From Actinophytocola oryzae (GTDB lineage: Bacteria; Actinomycetota; Actinomycetes; Mycobacteriales; Pseudonocardiaceae): DNA of 64,000 nucleotides. Below the pieces are notes generated by a model, which was given only the letters and a program-made list of their open reading frames with translations, made no database searches and had not been told where the DNA came from. The translations under genes were made by a program, and so were the position numbers. The DNA lies in NCBI RefSeq assembly GCF_004364325.1, contig NZ_SOCP01000001.1, positions 186,001 to 250,000 on the forward strand, given 5' to 3'. Positions 17,057 through 25,376 of the stretch are shown one piece after another; the first letter of the stretch is position 1; each line of letters starts with the position of its first letter.

Positions 17057-18850
17057 ATGACCACCAAGGCAGGCACCGCCTCGCCCGCGGCGCGGGCCGT
17101 GGACCTGGTCGACCTTGGGCTGCGTGCGTGTGAGGCGTTCGACCGACCGGACCTCGGGGCCCGGCTGACCGAGGCCGGACGCAGGCTGGCCGACCCGGTG
17201 ATCCACGTCGTCATCGCGGGCGAGTTCAAGCAGGGCAAGAGCTCGCTCGTGAACGCACTGGTCGGGGCGCCGGTGTGCCCGGTCGACGACGACGCGGCCA
17301 CCGCCGTGCCGACGTTCGTCCGCCACGGCGAGAAGGCGGGCGCGCAGGTGTGGCACGAGGGAGTCGAGGGGCGCGCGTCGATCGAGCTGGCCGACGTCCG
17401 CAAGCACGTCGTGGAGAACGCGGCGGGCGACCCCCGCGTCGGCGGCGTCGAGGTCCGCATCCCCAGGGCACTGCTCGCGACCGGGCTGGTTCTCGTTGAC
17501 ACACCGGGGATCGGCGGCCTCGGCTCCGCGCACGCCGCGGCCAGCCTCGCCGCCATCTCCATGGCCGACGCGGTGCTGTTCGTGACCAGCGCGGCACAGG
17601 AGCTGACGCGCAGTGAGATGGACTTCCTGCGCAGGGCCCGCTCGATGTGCCCGACGGTCGCGTGTGTACTCACCAAGACCGACTTCTACCCGGCGTGGCG
17701 GCGCATCCGCGACATCGACGCCGGACACCTCGCCGCCGAGGGCGACATCCCGCTGCTGGCGGTGTCCTCCGCGCTGCGTGCCCGCGCGGTGAAGAACAGC
17801 GACGGCGAGCTGAACACCGAGTCCGGGTTCCCCGACCTGATCACGCTGGTGCGCGAGCAGGTCGGCGGGTCGGCGGAGCAGCGGCTCGCGACCGAGGCCG
17901 CCGCCGAGGTCGTGTCGCTGTGCGACCACCTGGCGACGTCGTTCGGCGCGGAGCGGGAGGCGCTGGCCGACCCCGCCAACGCACAGCGCGTGGTCGACGA
18001 GCTGACCTCGGTGAAGTCCCATGTGGAGCGGCTGACGACGGCCGCGGCCAAGTGGAGCCAGACACTCGGCGACGGCATCGGCGACCTCACCTCCGACATC
18101 GACTTCGACCTCAAGGCGCGGATCAAGGAGGTCACCGCCGAGGCCGACGCGGCCATCGAGGCGGGCGACCCGGCCGACACGTGGGCCGAGTTCGGGCCGT
18201 GGCTGCAGGCGAGGACCGCGGAGGCGTTGCTGTCCAACTACGAGCTGCTGCGGGGCCGGGCCACCGACCTGTCGGAGCGGGTCGGCGAGCACTTCCGGGA
18301 AGCGGCGGGCACCATGTACACCCGCCCGTCGGTCAACGATCCGACGCCGCTGGCCGCCGCACACGTCGACGACGACCTCGACCTGCGGAAGATGCGTGCC
18401 GTCAAGCAGGCGCTGGTGGCGATGAAGAGCGCCTACGGCGGGGCGATGATGTTCACGCTCGTCGGCAGCATGGTCGGGATCATCCTGGGGCCCATCGGGA
18501 TCGGCATCGGGCTCGTGCTCGGGCACCGGGGGCTGCGCGAGGAGAAGAAGCGACAGGTGCAGAAACGCCGTGCGGACGCCAAGAACGCGGTGCGCAGGTA
18601 CTGCGACAAGGTCACCTTCGTGGCCAGCAAGGACTCCCGCGACACGCTGCGCCGCGTGCAGCGTGAGCTTCGGGACCACTACACGGCCCTGGCCGAGGAG
18701 CTGAACCGGTCGAACACGCGCGCGCTGACCGCGGCGTCGGAGGCGGCGAAGCGCTCGCAGACCGACCGGGCGCAACGCCTCAAGGACGTGGACGCCGAAC
18801 TGGCGCGGATCAGGCAGCTGCGGCAGCGTGCGGAGGCGGTGGCGTCATGA
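17057..18850 (+). CDS. dynamin-like GTPase, IniA-like
   Basis: 597 residues. GTPase motifs: G1 GEFKQGKSS (about residues 54-62), G2-region threonine in DDDAATAVPT, G3 LVDTPGIGGLGS and G4 VLTKTD. A long helical stalk follows (about 270-450). A strongly hydrophobic hairpin, MMFTLVGSMVGIILGPIGIG and onwards (about 463-490), can insert into the membrane, then a basic coiled-coil C-terminus rich in Arg/Lys. Bacterial dynamin-like proteins bind and remodel membranes; mycobacterial IniA is a member. ATG 17057 is preceded by CGGGAGATCTC. Overlaps the next GTPase gene by 4 bp. Confidence 0.93.
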   Translation: MTTKAGTASPAARAVDLVDLGLRACEAFDRPDLGARLTEAGRRLADPVIHVVIAGEFKQGKSSLVNALVGAPVCPVDDDAATAVPTFVRHGEKAGAQVWHEGVEGRASIELADVRKHVVENAAGDPRVGGVEVRIPRALLATGLVLVDTPGIGGLGSAHAAASLAAISMADAVLFVTSAAQELTRSEMDFLRRARSMCPTVACVLTKTDFYPAWRRIRDIDAGHLAAEGDIPLLAVSSALRARAVKNSDGELNTESGFPDLITLVREQVGGSAEQRLATEAAAEVVSLCDHLATSFGAEREALADPANAQRVVDELTSVKSHVERLTTAAAKWSQTLGDGIGDLTSDIDFDLKARIKEVTAEADAAIEAGDPADTWAEFGPWLQARTAEALLSNYELLRGRATDLSERVGEHFREAAGTMYTRPSVNDPTPLAAAHVDDDLDLRKMRAVKQALVAMKSAYGGAMMFTLVGSMVGIILGPIGIGIGLVLGHRGLREEKKRQVQKRRADAKNAVRRYCDKVTFVASKDSRDTLRRVQRELRDHYTALAEELNRSNTRALTAASEAAKRSQTDRAQRLKDVDAELARIRQLRQRAEAVAS

Positions 18851-20334
18851 CGTTGGTCGACCGGACCAGGTTGGTGCTCGAGCGCGGGATCGAGGTGTAT
18901 CGCGGGACGCCGCACGGTGCTCGCCTCGCTGCCTTGCGTGACCGGCTGGACCAGCCGCTGCGGGTGGCCGTTGCCGGGCGGGTGAAGGCCGGGAAGTCCA
19001 CTTTGCTCAACGCGTTGGTGGGGGAGCGGCTCGCGCCGACCGACGCGGGCGAGTGCACGCGGATCGTGACCTGGTACCAGGACGGGCATTCCTACCAGGT
19101 GCGCGCGCAGGTCGGGCGGGAGCAGCGGCAGCTGCGGTTCAGCCGGGAGGACGGCCAGCTCGACATCGACCTCGGCGGGCTGAACGCGTCCGAGGTGGAC
19201 GAGCTGGTGGTGACGTGGCCCGCACAGGCGTTGCGTGCGGTGACCCTGGTCGACACGCCCGGAATCGGGTCGCTGACGGAGTCGGCGGCGCGGCGGACGT
19301 GGGACCTGCTGGTGCCGGACGAGGAGGAGACGCCCGCCGACGCGGTCGTCTACCTGATGCGTCACCTCCACTCCGGCGACGTCGAGTTCCTGCGTGCCTT
19401 CCACGACGCCGAGGTCTCGCGGCCCAGCCCGGTGAACGCGATCGGCGTGCTGTCGAGGGCCGACGAGATCGCCGTCGGCAGGCTGGACTCGATGGCGTCC
19501 GCGCGACGGGTGGCCGCCCGGCTCGGTGATGACCCGAACGTGCGACGGCTGGTGCAGTCCGTCGTCCCGGTGGCCGGGCTGCTGGCCGAGACCGCGGTGA
19601 CGCTGACCGAGGAGGAGGTCGGGCAGCTGCGCCGCATCGCCGACCTGCCGCCGCGCGAGGCCGAGGAGCTGCTGCTGTCGGCCGACCGTTTCGTGCGGAC
19701 GCGTCAGGAGCTGGGACTCACCGAACCGGAGCGCGAGAAGCTGTTGGCGCGCTTCGGGGTGTTCGGCGTGCGGCTCGCGAGCACGATGCTGCGGCGCAAG
19801 GTGGCGGGCACGGCGACGGAGCTGGCCGGGGAGCTTGCCGAGCGCAGTGGCCTCAACCAGCTGCAGGACCTGCTGTCGTCGCTGTTCTTCGAGCGCAGGG
19901 ACGTGTTGAAGAGCCGCTCGGCGCTGCTCGCCGTGTCCGACCTGGTGCGGACGTTCGCGCGACCGGGCAGCGAGGCGCTGGCGGGCGAGGTCGAGGCCGT
20001 CGTGTCGTCGGCGCACCCGTTCAACGAGCTGCGCGTGCTGTCGGGGCTGCGCGCGGGCTGGGTGTCGGGCAAGGCCGAGGTCGTCGCCGAGCTGGAACGT
20101 GTGATCGGCGGGTCGGGCGGCGCGACCCACCAACGTCTGCGGCTGCCGCCCGACGCGGGCACCCGCGAGCTGACCTCCGCCGCCACGGACGCGTTGTCCC
20201 GCTGGCAGAGGCGGGCAGAGAACCCAATGACCAGCTACGAGCTGACGGTCGCCGCGAGGGTGGCCGTCCGTTCGTGCGAAGGCATGTTGGCCGACCTTCT
20301 ATCGGAGCACAGTCATGTACGCACTCGGAATTGA
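18847..20334 (+). CDS. second dynamin-like GTPase, IniC-like
   Basis: 495 residues, ATGA-coupled to the first GTPase. G1 AGRVKAGKSTLLNALVGE, a conserved Thr in TDAGECTRIV for G2, G3 LVDTPGIGSL, and a G4-like LSRAD in place of the usual TKxD. Helical stalk to the end; no clear membrane hairpin, unlike its partner. The pairing of a membrane-anchored and a soluble dynamin parallels mycobacterial iniA/iniC, and a heteromeric complex is likely. The stop overlaps the Hsp70 start by 20 bp, so all three are co-translated. Confidence 0.92.
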   Translation: MTLVDRTRLVLERGIEVYRGTPHGARLAALRDRLDQPLRVAVAGRVKAGKSTLLNALVGERLAPTDAGECTRIVTWYQDGHSYQVRAQVGREQRQLRFSREDGQLDIDLGGLNASEVDELVVTWPAQALRAVTLVDTPGIGSLTESAARRTWDLLVPDEEETPADAVVYLMRHLHSGDVEFLRAFHDAEVSRPSPVNAIGVLSRADEIAVGRLDSMASARRVAARLGDDPNVRRLVQSVVPVAGLLAETAVTLTEEEVGQLRRIADLPPREAEELLLSADRFVRTRQELGLTEPEREKLLARFGVFGVRLASTMLRRKVAGTATELAGELAERSGLNQLQDLLSSLFFERRDVLKSRSALLAVSDLVRTFARPGSEALAGEVEAVVSSAHPFNELRVLSGLRAGWVSGKAEVVAELERVIGGSGGATHQRLRLPPDAGTRELTSAATDALSRWQRRAENPMTSYELTVAARVAVRSCEGMLADLLSEHSHVRTRN

Positions 20335-23011
20335 CCTGGGCACCACCTACACCGCGGCGGCGACCTGGCGAGACGGCCGGGCGCAGATCGTGTCGCTCGG
20401 TGGCCGGGGTGCCGCGATCCCGTCGGTGGTGTTGTTGCGGGCCGACGAGACCTTCCTGACGGGCGAGGCAGCCAACCGCAGGGGGTTGACGGAGCCGAAC
20501 CGCGTGGCCCGCGAGTTCAAACGCCGCCTCGGTGACACGACACCACTGATGCTGGGCGGGTCGCCGTACTCGGCGGAGGCGTTGATGTCGCAGCTGCTGC
20601 GGGCGGTGGTCACGGAGGTGACGACCCGTGAGGGCGGTGCGCCGTCGGCGGTGTGCGTGTCGCACCCGGCGAACTGGGGGCCGTACAAGATCGACCTGTT
20701 ACGCCAGGCCGTGCGGATGGCCGACCTGCCGTCGGTGACATTCGTGTCGGAACCGGAGGCGGCGGCGGTCAACTACGCGCAGGAACAGCGCCTCGGGGTA
20801 GGCGCGGTGGTCGCGGTGTACGACCTGGGCGGGGGGACCTTCGACGCGGCGGTGCTGCGTCGCACGCCGACGGGTTTCGCGATCCTGGGGCAGCCGGAGG
20901 GCATCGAGCGGCTGGGCGGCATCGACTTCGACGCGGCGGTGTTCAACCACGTCCGGACCACGCTCGGGGACAAGCTGGACGACCTCGACGACGATGACCC
21001 GGCCGTGATCTCGGCGGTGGGGCGGTTGCGTGAGGAGTGTGTGGAGGCGAAGGAGGCGCTGTCCGCTGACACGGACACGTCGATCCCGGTGCTGCTGCCG
21101 TCGGTGACCACGGAGGTTCGGCTCACGCGGGGTGAGCTGGAGTCGATGGTCCGGCCCGCGTTGCACGGCTCGATCGAGGCGTTGCGCAGGGCTGTTCGGT
21201 CGGCGGACCTGACGCCTGACCAGCTGCAGGCGGTGCTGTTGGTGGGGGGTTCGTCGCGGATGCCGTTGGTGGGCCAGCTGGTGAGCGCGGAGCTGGGGCG
21301 GCCGGTGGCCATGGACACCCATCCGAAGCACGCGGTAGCCCTTGGCGCCGCACGGTTGGCGGGCGGCGGCTTCAGCGCGCCGGGTATCGCCGGTGGCGCC
21401 GCCGGCATGGGCGCGGCGGCCGTCGGTTTCGGTGGAGCAGGCGGGCGGGGAGGCGCAGGTGGTGACGCGGCAGGTTCCGCCGCCGTCGGCGGACCGATGG
21501 GGCCTGGTGGTGGGGGTCCGGCCGCACCTGGTGGTGGGGCCGGTTTCGGAGCAGGCCCGGGGTCGGCTGCGGGCGGCACCGGCGGCCCTGGCGAGGGGAC
21601 GCGGTTTGGTTCGGGTCCGGGTTCGGGCGGTGGTGGGGCGGGTTCGGCTGTCGGTGGTTCGGCTGGAGGGCCCGGTGGTGCTGGGTTTGGCTCTGGTCCG
21701 GGTTCGGCCGGTGGTGGGGCGGGTTCGGCTGTCGGTGGTTCGGCTGGAGGGCCCGGTGGTGCTGGGTTTGGTTCGGGTCCGGGTTCGGGCGGTGGTGGGA
21801 TGGGGTCGGCTGTGGGTGGTGTCGCTGGTTCGGGTGGTGGGCCTGGTGGTGCGGGGTTGGGGAGTGGTCCGGGATCGGGCGGTGGCCGGGCGGGATCGCC
21901 CGCCGGTGGTTATGGCGCGGCTGGTGGTGGAGCCGGCGGGGCTGTCGGTGAGGGAGCTGGTTCGGCGGCTGGTGGGTCCGGGGGACCGGTTCCAGCCGGG
22001 GCTGTCGGCGGTTTCGGTGGTGCGGCGGGATTTGGCGGCCGTCAGGGGTCGTCTGGTGGTCCTGCGGCACTGGGCGCGGACAGCGGGCGGGCCGGTGGAT
22101 TCGGTGACGGCCCGACCGGCAGGGTCGGGCGGCAGAACCCGGGTGCGTCGGGTGCGGGTGCCGGGCGTGGGTACGAGACCCGTGGGTCCGGGCCTGGTCG
22201 TGCTTCTGGTGGTGGCTGGGAAGGGAACCGGGCCGAACGGTCGGGCGTCACCCATCCGGTCGACCGGGACGGCGACCGGGTCGGTCCGCCGCCCACCGGG
22301 AAGAAGCGCCGGGGCGTTGTGGTGGCCGCAGGGGCCGTCGCGCTCGTACTGCTGGCCGGCGTGGGGATCGGTTTCGCCGTCCTCAACGGGAACGACGAAG
22401 GCGACGACAAGACCCGCGACGTCGCGGCCAGTACCCCGTCGACCGCGGCGTCCTCCCTGCCGGCGGACGAGCAGTGCACCGACGCGATCATGAGCAACCC
22501 GCGGTGGGTGTGTCTCACCTCGGCGATCATCGCCGACGGCAGGATCACCATCGACTACCGCAGCGACGGGGCGCCCATGAACGTCAACGGCGGCATCCAC
22601 ATGCACGTCTACGGCGGCGACGGTGTGACGCCACCCGCCGAGGTCATGGGCATGCAGGCACCCGAGAGCGAGCAGGGCAGGTGGTACGTCGAGGACCGGC
22701 GCCCGGCCGTCCTCGACCTCACCGACCAACGGTTCGTCATGGCCATCGGCGACGCGCCCAAGGTCTGTGCCCGGATCGCCACCGCCGACCACCGGCTCGT
22801 GCCCGACGCCGACGGGCACTTCGCGACCGGTAACTGCGTGCCGATCACCCGGACCGCGGAGACCACCACGACGGTCACCCAGAAGGCTCCCACCCACACC
22901 AAGAAGCCCACCAGAACAACAACCACCGAGACGACCACCACCACGGACACGACCACCACCGACACCACGACCACCACCACGGAGATCCTCGCGTCGACCA
23001 CGACCCACTGA
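20315..23011 (+). CDS. membrane-anchored Hsp70-family protein with extracytoplasmic domain
   Basis: 898 residues. Hsp70 nucleotide-binding domain at about 1-345: phosphate-1 GIDLGTTYTAAA, phosphate-2 VYDLGGGTFDAAVL, adenosine-site LVGGSSRMPLV and the usual FVSEPEAAAVNYA. No canonical substrate-binding domain follows. Instead, about 300 residues of Gly/Ser/Ala/Pro-rich linker contain 27-residue tandem repeats, then basic KKRRG, one TM helix (VVVAAGAVALVLLAGVGIGF, about 665-688) and an exported domain of about 150 residues with cysteines (DEQCTDAIM, WVCLTSAI, KVCARIA, GNCVPI). It ends in a Thr-rich tail of TTT/TTTD runs, a likely wall-spanning or glycosylated segment. Coupled to both dynamins. 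Confidence 0.92.
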   Translation: MYALGIDLGTTYTAAATWRDGRAQIVSLGGRGAAIPSVVLLRADETFLTGEAANRRGLTEPNRVAREFKRRLGDTTPLMLGGSPYSAEALMSQLLRAVVTEVTTREGGAPSAVCVSHPANWGPYKIDLLRQAVRMADLPSVTFVSEPEAAAVNYAQEQRLGVGAVVAVYDLGGGTFDAAVLRRTPTGFAILGQPEGIERLGGIDFDAAVFNHVRTTLGDKLDDLDDDDPAVISAVGRLREECVEAKEALSADTDTSIPVLLPSVTTEVRLTRGELESMVRPALHGSIEALRRAVRSADLTPDQLQAVLLVGGSSRMPLVGQLVSAELGRPVAMDTHPKHAVALGAARLAGGGFSAPGIAGGAAGMGAAAVGFGGAGGRGGAGGDAAGSAAVGGPMGPGGGGPAAPGGGAGFGAGPGSAAGGTGGPGEGTRFGSGPGSGGGGAGSAVGGSAGGPGGAGFGSGPGSAGGGAGSAVGGSAGGPGGAGFGSGPGSGGGGMGSAVGGVAGSGGGPGGAGLGSGPGSGGGRAGSPAGGYGAAGGGAGGAVGEGAGSAAGGSGGPVPAGAVGGFGGAAGFGGRQGSSGGPAALGADSGRAGGFGDGPTGRVGRQNPGASGAGAGRGYETRGSGPGRASGGGWEGNRAERSGVTHPVDRDGDRVGPPPTGKKRRGVVVAAGAVALVLLAGVGIGFAVLNGNDEGDDKTRDVAASTPSTAASSLPADEQCTDAIMSNPRWVCLTSAIIADGRITIDYRSDGAPMNVNGGIHMHVYGGDGVTPPAEVMGMQAPESEQGRWYVEDRRPAVLDLTDQRFVMAIGDAPKVCARIATADHRLVPDADGHFATGNCVPITRTAETTTTVTQKAPTHTKKPTRTTTTETTTTTDTTTTDTTTTTTEILASTTTH
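21608..21900 (+). repeat. 81-bp tandem repeat in the Hsp70 glycine-rich linker
   Basis: Two 81-bp units (21608-21688, 21689-21769) that are nearly identical, then a diverged 90-bp unit (21770-21859) and a partial one. Each encodes a 27-residue block beginning GSGPGSGGGGAGSAVGG and ending GGPGGAGF. In-frame units can change linker length without breaking the protein. Confidence 0.88.
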
Positions 23012-23262
23012 GACCCCCGGTCCGCCACAACGCACCGGGGCCCTCGGTTCGTCGCGACGCGCCGGGGCTCGCGCCTCCGTCACGACTCACTGGGGCCCCG
23101 GGTCCGTCACGAGGCGGGCCCCTCGCGCCTTCATCACGACCCACCGAGACCCTCGCGCCCGTCGCGGCGCGCCGGGGCTCGCGCGCCCATCACCGAGCCC
23201 CCGCGCGCCGGCCGCGACCCGCCGGGACTCTCGCGTTCACCACGACGCACGGAGACCCGCGG
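22982..23262. repeat. decayed 27/28-nt tandem repeat crossing the Hsp70 stop codon
   Basis: About ten imperfect units of the type GAGACCCTCGCGCCCGTCRC followed by GACSCACC. They start inside the last codons of the Hsp70 gene (GAGATCCTCGCGTCGACCAC) and continue through the 298-bp gap to the next gene. The stop TGA lies at a unit junction, CACTGAGACC, where other units read CACCGAGACC, so repeat expansion and a point change may have set the present C-terminus. I see no gene in this gap. Confidence 0.7.
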
Positions 23263-23309
23263 TGAGCCCAGCCAAGGGCTTGCCGCGGGTCTCAGTCGAA
23301 CAGCTCGGC

Positions 23310-23846
23310 TCAGTCGAACAGGTCGTCGTCCGAGTCATCGCCGTCATCGTCCGTCAGGACGTCCGGCGACGGCTCGGGCGGTTCGGTGTCGTCCGGTGCG
23401 GACCAGTCCGGGGCGTCATCGTCGGCGTCGGAGTCGGCTCCGGGCGCGTCGTCCGACACGTGGGTCGGGACGTGGTCCACCGACGGGTCGTCGTCGAAGG
23501 CGCCCGCGCCGAAGTCCAGGGACAGGTCGGGGTCCGCGTCGACATCGCCCAGGGGTGCGTCGTCCAGGTCGTCCAGGTCGTCGGCGGGGTCCACCGGCGC
23601 CGACGTCAGCAGGTCGAACCAGTCGGCGGGCTCCTCGCCCGCGGTGTGGGCCGTCACGAACGGTGCCAGGTGCTCCGCCACCTCCGGCGGTGCCGTGTCC
23701 GCGAAGCTCACCACCGCCTCCGCCACCAGGTCGGGGGGCAGGTCGTGGCCGTGCTCGGCCAGGTAGGCCTCGGGGCCGCCGGCGCGTGCGCCTGCGTCGC
23801 CCACCAGGTCGGTGAGCAGCTCCCGGAGCGGACGCGCGGAATCCAT
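23310..23846 (-). CDS. acidic protein with IniB-like N-terminus, convergent to the Hsp70 gene
   Basis: 178 residues from the ATG at 23846. The N-terminal helical domain reads MDSARPLRELLTDLVGD, GGPEAYLAEHGHDLPPDLV, EAVVSFADTAPPEVAEHL; its LLTD and xYLAxxGxDL spacing resembles the IniB-like N-terminus at 16008. From about residue 90 the chain is overwhelmingly acidic (DDLDDLDDAPLGDVDAD, ending DDDGDDSDDDLFD). No signal peptide or TM. Not a named family that I can place with certainty; position and composition make it a likely partner of the Ini-like island. Confidence 0.75.
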   Translation of the reverse strand: MDSARPLRELLTDLVGDAGARAGGPEAYLAEHGHDLPPDLVAEAVVSFADTAPPEVAEHLAPFVTAHTAGEEPADWFDLLTSAPVDPADDLDDLDDAPLGDVDADPDLSLDFGAGAFDDDPSVDHVPTHVSDDAPGADSDADDDAPDWSAPDDTEPPEPSPDVLTDDDGDDSDDDLFD

Positions 23847-23920
23847 GCACCCAACTGTAGAGACGCCCCGCCCCGCCGGCTTCGGGGAAACCCCCAACCG
23901 ACCCCCATCCCGAGGCGACG

Positions 23921-24787
23921 TCAGACGCGGACGTTCTCGCGGGTCGGGGTTTCGGTGGACTTCGTGTCCACGTCCCTGGCACGGGTCAGCTGGATCACAC
24001 CCAGCCCGCTGAGCAGCGCGCACACCACCGCGATGACGATCTCGACCGGCGTCGTGGCGAGGTGCTCGCCCAGGAGCAGCACGCCGATGGCGGCGGCGGT
24101 GGCCGGGTTCACCAGGTTGGTCACCGCGAGCGGCGCGCCGAGGCCCGCGCGGTAGGACCACTGCGTCAGCACCGTCGCGGCGATCGCGAACGTGACCGTC
24201 GCGGCCATCGCCACGACCATGATCGGGCTCAGCAGCTCGCCGACGCCCTTCTCGCTGGCCGTGACGACCACCGTCTTGCACATGGCCGAACACACCGAGT
24301 AGGCGATTCCCCCGGCCGTGGCTTCCCAGAGGGGTGACGCACCCCGACGGCGGCCGAACGCGCCCAGAGCGCTCACGACCACGGTCGTGGCCACCAGCAG
24401 CCAGACCAGCTCACCGGAGTCGAGGGTCCGGCCCGAACCGGACGTCGTGATGATCAGCGCGAGACCGGCGAGGCCGATCACCGTGTTGGTCATGCCGCGC
24501 AGCTCCAGCGGCGTCACCTTGCGCCTGGCCGACATCGCCGCGAACGGGACCGCGATCACCAGCGTGAGCACGCCGAGCGGCTGGATCAGCGTCAGCGGGC
24601 CGAAGCCGAGCGACGTGACGTGCAGTGCCGCGCCGAGCGCGTTGAGCGCGAGCGCCACCCACAGGATCGGCATGCGTGCCAGGGCCGAGATCGCCAGGTG
24701 GGCGTGCTTGGCCTGGATGAGCGCCGCCGCCGCGTACGCGATCGAGCACGCGAGGCACAGCGCGATAGTGATGATCAAGTTGACCAA
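23921..24787 (-). CDS. DMT-superfamily transporter (EamA-like)
   Basis: About 288 residues with nine to ten TM helices: LVNLIITIALCLACSIAYAA, ILWVALALNALGAALHVTSL, PLTLIQPLGVLTLVIAVPFA, NTVIGLAGLALIITT, VWLLVATTVVVSALGAFG, GIAYSVCSAMCKTVVV, PIMVVAMAATVTFAIAATVL, PATAAAIGVLLLGEHL and EIVIAVVCALLSGLGVIQL. Charged C-terminal tail. I place the start at TTG 24787, where the first helix begins; the frame is open to an ATG at 24937, but that would add a soluble 50-residue leader abutting the divergent gene. Substrate unknown. Confidence 0.8.
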   Translation of the reverse strand: MVNLIITIALCLACSIAYAAAALIQAKHAHLAISALARMPILWVALALNALGAALHVTSLGFGPLTLIQPLGVLTLVIAVPFAAMSARRKVTPLELRGMTNTVIGLAGLALIITTSGSGRTLDSGELVWLLVATTVVVSALGAFGRRRGASPLWEATAGGIAYSVCSAMCKTVVVTASEKGVGELLSPIMVVAMAATVTFAIAATVLTQWSYRAGLGAPLAVTNLVNPATAAAIGVLLLGEHLATTPVEIVIAVVCALLSGLGVIQLTRARDVDTKSTETPTRENVRV

Positions 24788-24937
24788 TACGTCGTCATTT
24801 CTCTCGGTCGCCCGGCGGAACGTCGTCCTCGTCGGACGTGCCGATGGCCCGGTGACGGCGACATGGACCTGGTCCCAGGTTACCGGCTTTGTCGATGCGG
24901 TGTGGTCGGAACCGGTTGAACTGGCATCCTGGAACAC

Positions 24938-25372
24938 ATGGGTCGTGACGAGATGCGGGCCGCTGACAGCGACCGACAGGCTGTGGCCGACAAGCTGAAG
25001 AAGGCGCTCGACGAGGGGCGTCTCGACCTCGGCGAGTACGACGAGCGGCTGCAGAAGACCTATGCGGCCAAGACCTACGGCGACCTGAAGGGCCTGCTCG
25101 AGGACCTGCCGATGCAGCAGCAGGCCGTCGCGGCACCCCAGGGGCCGCCACCGCTGCCCGCGAGCGTGTCCTCACGCACCGGTCAGCTCGTCAGGATGAC
25201 GATGGGCGGCTTCGGCGGCATCTTCGTCGTCTGCACGGTGATCTGGCTCCTCACGGGCCTCGGGTACTTCTGGCCGGTCTGGCTGCTCATCCCGCTGGTC
25301 ATGAGCATTCTCGGCCAGTTCGGCGAGGACCGGGGCCACCGCGACCGCCGCGAGCGTCGCAGGCGGGACTGA
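24938..25372 (+). CDS. DUF1707 protein with two TM helices
   Basis: 144 residues. The N-terminal DUF1707 domain (about 5-55: MRAADSDRQAVADKLKKALD, then LGEYDERLQKTYAAKTYGDL) is a small helical module common in actinobacterial membrane proteins. After a Gln/Pro linker come two TM segments (GGFGGIFVVCTVIWLLTGLG; WPVWLLIPLVMSILGQFG) and a highly basic C-terminus. Function unknown. Convergent with nuoN, 4 bp apart. Confidence 0.9.
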   Translation: MGRDEMRAADSDRQAVADKLKKALDEGRLDLGEYDERLQKTYAAKTYGDLKGLLEDLPMQQQAVAAPQGPPPLPASVSSRTGQLVRMTMGGFGGIFVVCTVIWLLTGLGYFWPVWLLIPLVMSILGQFGEDRGHRDRRERRRRD

Positions 25373-25376
25373 GCAC

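Noticed and set aside
21372..22070. His/Pro/Gln-rich leftward frame opposite the Hsp70 linker
   Set aside because: It is the complement of GGTGGT-type codons and has no start context; unlike the His-rich nuo fusion tail it is not attached to any recognisable domain.
20699..23083. Long leftward Arg/Thr/Pro-rich open frame opposite the Hsp70 gene
   Set aside because: Mirror of the Gly-rich repeats and Hsp70 coding sequence; no domain, and the + strand has the complete Hsp70 motifs.
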